DNA of 8,819 bases from Gammaproteobacteria bacterium UBA3498. GTDB lineage: Bacteria > Pseudomonadota > Gammaproteobacteria > Pseudomonadales > Pseudohongiellaceae. Under the pieces are notes generated by a model. The model made no database searches. It had not been told where the DNA came from and saw only the letters and a program-made list of their open reading frames with translations. This document shows positions 6,315 to 8,819 of the stretch, piece after piece. Both the position numbers and the translations under genes were made by a program. The stretch's first letter is position 1; each line of letters opens with the position of its first letter. The stretch lies in assembly GCA_002377605.1 (NCBI GenBank), contig DFQD01000225.1:1-8819 (forward strand), read 5' to 3'.

Positions 6315-8003
6315 TTAGCGTGCTACTGCACCACCTGGCAGACGAATGTCTTCAACGATCCTCTGAACTTCTTCCGGAGGTTCGGGCGTAAACTGAGATA
6401 CACACCACGCAACTAACAAGTTGACCAGCGTGCCAAAGGTTCCAATTCCTTCCGGTGAAATACCCAATAACCAGCCATCGGCATTGTCCATAGCAGGATT
6501 TAGAGTCTTAAAGTAGATAATATAAAAAGAAGTAAATAAGAAACCTGCAATCATGCCGGCAATTGCACCGTGACTATTCATCCGTTTCTGGAAAATTCCT
6601 AAAACAATTGCCGGAAAAAATGACGCAGCCGCGAGTCCGAAAGCATAAGCCACCACCTGCGCTACGTAGGCAGGGGGGTTAATTCCCACATAACCTGCAA
6701 TTAGCACCGCGATAAAGATTGCGATGCGAGCGTAGGTCAATTCTTGTTTCTCCGTTATGTTTGGCACAAAACTGCGTTTCATTAAATCATGGGCGACCGC
6801 GGTAGAAATTACCAACAACAACCCGGCAGCAGTTGATAGAGCTGCTGCCAAGGCACCGGCTGCAACTAGAGCTACTACCCAATTAGGTAATCCCGCAATC
6901 TCAGGATTTGCAAGAACCATGATGTCTCGATTAACTTCTAACTCATTGACCTCAGGGTCGCCGACATATTGGATGCGGCCATCATCATTTTTATCATCGA
7001 AGACAATTAGGTTGGTAGATTCCCATTTGGTAAACCATTCCGGTACTGCCGAATACTCTATGTTGTCGACGGTGTTTATTAGGTTGGTGCGAGCGAATGC
7101 TGCAACTGCTGGTGCGGTAGTATAGAGGATGGCTATAAAAATAAGTGCATAACCAGCAGAACGACGGGCGTCCCTAACATTCGGTACCGTGAAGAAACGA
7201 ATAATCACATGAGGCAGGCCAGCGGTACCAAACATTAACGCGGCAGTTATAAAGAACACATCTTGGGTGCTGCGCTGACCTTCGGTGTAAGTGGCAAAGC
7301 CCAATTCTTCACTCATGCCGTCTAGTCGATCTAGCAAATACCCGCTGCCAAATGCTTCGGTAAGTTGCGCGCCAAATCCAATTTGTGGAATTGGAATTCC
7401 TGTCATTAGGATGGAAATAAAGATAGCAGGAACCATAAAAGCAAATATCAATACACAATATTGCGCCACCTGGGTATAGGTAATACCTTTCATTCCGCCC
7501 ATTACCGCATAGAAGAAAACGATAGCCATACCAATGATGACGCCAGTAGTAATGTCTACTTCCAAAAATCGAGAAAATACGATTCCAGCTCCTTGCATCT
7601 GACCGCATACGTAAACAAACGAAATAGAAATCGCACAGAAGACAGCAATCAATCGAGCTGTCTTCGAGTAGTAACGGTCTCCAATAAAATCCGGAACGGT
7701 AAATTTTCCAAATTTTCTTAAATATGGTGCTAGCAGCAGGGCGAGTAGGACGTATCCGCCAGTCCAGCCCATTAAATAGAAAGTGCCGTCTCTGCCTAGG
7801 AAGGAAATTAACCCAGCCATAGAAATAAAGGAGGCGGCAGACATCCAGTCTGCAGCGGTGGCCATACCATTAGCTAATGGCGGTACACCACTTCCAGCTA
7901 CATAAAAGTCACTTGTAGAGCCAGCACGGGACCAGATAGCTATCCCCACATAGAGTCCGAAAGTTAGAAAGACAAAAATAAATGTCCAGATTTGAACGCT
8001 CAT
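6315..8003 (-). CDS. sodium:solute symporter large subunit, SSS family, VC_2705 type (ActP-like)
   Basis: This is an inner-membrane Na+-coupled importer of the SSS/LeuT-fold superfamily. VC_2705-type members resemble the acetate permease ActP, so a short organic acid is a likely substrate but is not proven. The 562 residues give the expected ~13 helices. The stretch ATAADWMSAASFISMAGLIS (48-67) is the first core helix with its unwound Na+/substrate region. VPDFIGDRYYS (103-113) is a typical SSS loop. AAALSTAAGLLLVIST (386-401) carries the Ser/Thr residues expected at the Na2 site. The loop at about 305-372 contains D337-K-N339-D-D341-G342-R-I344, a calcium-loop-like motif. GAGGAGGG six bases before the ATG is a strong ribosome site. 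The ATG overlaps the small-subunit stop as ATGA, which indicates translational coupling. The pairing with a DUF4212 partner confirms the subfamily. Confidence 0.93.
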   Translation of the reverse strand: MSVQIWTFIFVFLTFGLYVGIAIWSRAGSTSDFYVAGSGVPPLANGMATAADWMSAASFISMAGLISFLGRDGTFYLMGWTGGYVLLALLLAPYLRKFGKFTVPDFIGDRYYSKTARLIAVFCAISISFVYVCGQMQGAGIVFSRFLEVDITTGVIIGMAIVFFYAVMGGMKGITYTQVAQYCVLIFAFMVPAIFISILMTGIPIPQIGFGAQLTEAFGSGYLLDRLDGMSEELGFATYTEGQRSTQDVFFITAALMFGTAGLPHVIIRFFTVPNVRDARRSAGYALIFIAILYTTAPAVAAFARTNLINTVDNIEYSAVPEWFTKWESTNLIVFDDKNDDGRIQYVGDPEVNELEVNRDIMVLANPEIAGLPNWVVALVAAGALAAALSTAAGLLLVISTAVAHDLMKRSFVPNITEKQELTYARIAIFIAVLIAGYVGINPPAYVAQVVAYAFGLAAASFFPAIVLGIFQKRMNSHGAIAGMIAGFLFTSFYIIYFKTLNPAMDNADGWLLGISPEGIGTFGTLVNLLVAWCVSQFTPEPPEEVQRIVEDIRLPGGAVAR

Positions 8004-8314
8004 TTTGCGCCCTCCTCTGAACTTGCTTCAATCTCCGATGACGAGGCCTGATCATTTTTAGAGGTTTCTAAGTTATATTTATCATCGAGTTTGTCCATGA
8101 GATGGATATAAACAAAGATGAGAACAACGAAGACAAAAATGGAACCCTGTTGAGCAATCCAAAAGCCCAACTTAAATCCACCAATGCGAAAATTGTCTAA
8201 GACATCGACTAATAATATGCCGCAACCGAATGAGATGAAAAACCAAACGGCTAAGAGAGAAAGAACGATGCGGATGTTAGATTTCCAGTAGGATTGAGCG
8301 CTATTATCAGACAT
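8000..8314 (-). CDS. DUF4212 sodium:solute symporter small subunit (104 aa)
   Basis: This is a small two-helix inner-membrane protein of the family described as the putative small subunit of VC_2705-type sodium:solute symporters, found mainly in aquatic and saline bacteria. Helices are predicted at about 14-36 (IRIVLSLLAVWFFISFGCGI) and 54-74. The family hallmark FWIAQQGSIFVFVVLIFVYI (51-70) is followed by LMDKLDDKY. An acidic Ser/Glu-rich tail (83-104) reaches beyond the usual ~90 residues. I start it at ATG 8314, not at the upstream in-frame ATG at 8374. AAAAGGGG sits five bases before 8314, and the family begins with a short polar stretch then a YWKxN-like segment. The extra 20 residues of the longer frame have no ribosome site and no family match that I know of. 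Its stop overlaps the large-subunit start by four bases, so the two form an operon with the small subunit first. Confidence 0.92.
   Translation of the reverse strand: MSDNSAQSYWKSNIRIVLSLLAVWFFISFGCGILLVDVLDNFRIGGFKLGFWIAQQGSIFVFVVLIFVYIHLMDKLDDKYNLETSKNDQASSSEIEASSEEGAK
8010..8017 (-). promoter_or_regulatory. strong ribosome binding site of the symporter large subunit
   Basis: On the minus strand GAGGAGGG lies six bases before the ATG at 8003, inside the last codons of the small subunit. With the ATGA overlap it supports coupled, roughly equal synthesis of the two subunits. Confidence 0.8.
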
Positions 8315-8319
8315 TTCGA

Positions 8320-8327
8320 CCCCTTTT
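8320..8327 (-). promoter_or_regulatory. ribosome binding site deciding the DUF4212 start
   Basis: On the minus strand AAAAGGGG lies five bases before the ATG at 8314. It favours the 104-residue product over the 124-residue frame that begins at 8374. Confidence 0.75.
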
Positions 8328-8386
8328 ATTATTACTTTCTTGGTGCTCCTTAGGAGGCCGATAAAAGGACCCACGTAGGATTTTTC

Positions 8387-8403
8387 GACGGAATCAATCC
8401 GTC
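8387..8403. repeat. inverted repeat upstream of the symporter operon
   Basis: GACGGA (8387-8392) and TCCGTC (8398-8403) form a 6-bp perfect stem around ATCAA. T-runs flank it on the plus strand and A-runs on the minus strand. It lies about 75 bases upstream of the DUF4212 start. It could be an operator, a leader hairpin on the minus strand, or a weak plus-strand terminator; nothing distinguishes these. Confidence 0.35.
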
Positions 8404-8474
8404 ATTTTTACGCGCTGGGATGGTATCACTTAATACAGAAACCGTACACCTGCCTAGATTCGAGGGCTGCAGCA

Positions 8475-8528
8475 GTTTAGTTGATTCCGAGCCAAGCTGG
8501 CTAATTGGATTGCTTTTTTGAACTAAAC
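8475..8528. repeat. nested inverted repeats with T-run, possible weak plus-strand terminator
   Basis: GTTTAGTT (8475-8482) and AACTAAAC (8521-8528) are perfect 8-bp arms. Inside them AGCCA (8490-8494) pairs with TGGCT (8498-8502), and a run of six T follows at 8513-8518. The right outer arm can instead pair locally as AACTA (8521-8525) with TAGTT (8530-8534). The AT-rich composition makes chance pairing possible. Confidence 0.3.
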
Positions 8529-8609
8529 CTAGTTAATCTCCTTTTGTTTGGTCTTTTTTCGAACTTAGGCCAATGGATAACATGAAAAAGCCCGCTTGTG
8601 TTGAAAACT

Positions 8610-8747
8610 ATGGCTCAACTGAAGGCGCCAAATTCAAATATCACTCAAATAGTTATAAAAGGAATTCTTAAATGCTTTGGTATCGTGTTGCTTAGTCTTT
8701 TAACTATCCATTTTGCTATAAATCTAGTACTTGAGTCTCGAAGTTAA
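8610..8747 (+). CDS. possible small single-pass membrane protein (45 aa)
   Basis: An ATG-initiated frame of 45 codons ends in TAA at 8745-8747. The product starts MAQLKAPNSNITQ, then has a basic patch (KGILK) and a single hydrophobic segment of about 20 residues (CFGIVLLSLLTIHFAINLVL), ending in the short tail ESRS. The order of polar N-terminus, lysines and then membrane helix predicts a one-helix inner-membrane protein with its N-terminus inside. I recognise no family. There is no clear Shine-Dalgarno sequence before the ATG (TTGAAAACT), and no firm promoter was found, although TAACAT at 8578-8583 is a possible -10 box. It is divergent from the symporter operon. A chance ORF in AT-rich DNA remains possible. 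Confidence 0.35.
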   Translation: MAQLKAPNSNITQIVIKGILKCFGIVLLSLLTIHFAINLVLESRS

Positions 8748-8819
8748 CGATTCTTCAGTTAGTGCCCGTCACTAATGGAGGAATTAGTAAAAAATTAGAC
8801 CGAAGATTGGAGATAGATC
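8748..8819. other. terminal non-coding stretch
   Basis: No gene start is visible before the window ends. A 6-bp inverted repeat, TTAGTG (8759-8764) with CACTAA (8770-8775), has a 5-base loop and no T-run after it. Several ATTAG words follow. No function is assigned. Confidence 0.4.

Larger units (their letters stand above)
8315..8609. other. intergenic region upstream of the symporter operon
   Basis: No convincing gene lies in these ~295 bases. The region must hold the promoter of the minus-strand symporter operon, but I could not choose one. The best pair on the minus strand is TTAAGT, 17 bases, TAAAAA (about 8434-8406), with weak consensus match. Two T-rich tracts occur (8513-8518 and 8553-8559), together with inverted repeats at 8387-8403 and 8475-8528. 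ORFs of 33 codons (8420) and 32 codons (8573) look like chance. Confidence 0.6.

Noticed and set aside
6757..7125. 122-codon plus-strand frame opposite the SSS symporter
   Set aside because: It is the antisense of a well-conserved transporter gene and has no initiation signal.
8315..8374. Twenty-residue N-terminal extension of the DUF4212 protein
   Set aside because: The ATG at 8374 has no ribosome site, while AAAAGGGG precedes the ATG at 8314, and family members begin near the latter.
8420..8521. 33-codon plus-strand frame
   Set aside because: It has no ribosome site and no structure in the product, and it spans an inverted repeat region; likely chance.
8573..8671. 32-codon plus-strand frame overlapping the 45-codon candidate in another frame
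   Set aside because: Its polar, unstructured product and lack of a ribosome site make it less likely than the overlapping frame with a membrane helix.

Overview
The window reads as an ordinary chromosomal segment of a salt-adapted, probably marine, gammaproteobacterium. The taxonomic call is inference. It rests on two transporter families whose members usually couple to Na+, on a small/large symporter pair known mainly from aquatic and saline species, on moderate base composition, and on gammaproteobacterial-looking -10 elements. I found no rRNA, tRNA, CRISPR array, insertion sequence or phage gene.

Left part (1-882, plus strand): the 3' end of a Glu/Arg/Ala-rich coiled-coil protein, cut by the window edge. 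A possible 55-residue basic protein follows, then a leader region with a bulged inverted repeat overlapping a candidate extended -10 promoter.

Centre left (883-3627): hppA, a full-length membrane pyrophosphatase whose diagnostic residues mark it as the K+-dependent, H+-pumping type. It converges on an unrecognised gene for an exported protein of 185 residues. The two share a compact bidirectional terminator.

Centre (3628-6282): a short intergenic region with overlapping divergent promoter candidates. After it come a short-form Mrp/ApbC iron-sulfur carrier ATPase and, 45 bases further, an AGCS-family sodium:alanine symporter. The symporter starts at TTG and carries about 110 extra hydrophilic residues between two membrane segments. 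It converges on the next operon across a long hairpin that contains its own stop codon.

Right part (6315-8819): a minus-strand two-gene operon for a sodium:solute symporter of the VC_2705 type and its DUF4212 small subunit, coupled by an ATGA overlap. About 500 bases of mostly non-coding DNA follow, with several inverted repeats and one plausible 45-residue membrane protein gene on the plus strand.

Functional theme (inference): three of the large genes concern ion-motive energy. The pyrophosphatase builds a proton gradient from pyrophosphate, and the two symporters spend a sodium gradient to import an amino acid and probably a small organic acid. They are separate transcription units, so this is proximity and not a demonstrated system. 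I saw no convincing undescribed multi-gene system. The most unusual details are the extra domain in the AGCS transporter, a Ca2+-loop-like motif in the SSS transporter, the plant-like residues of the pyrophosphatase, and the unannotated small-protein candidates.
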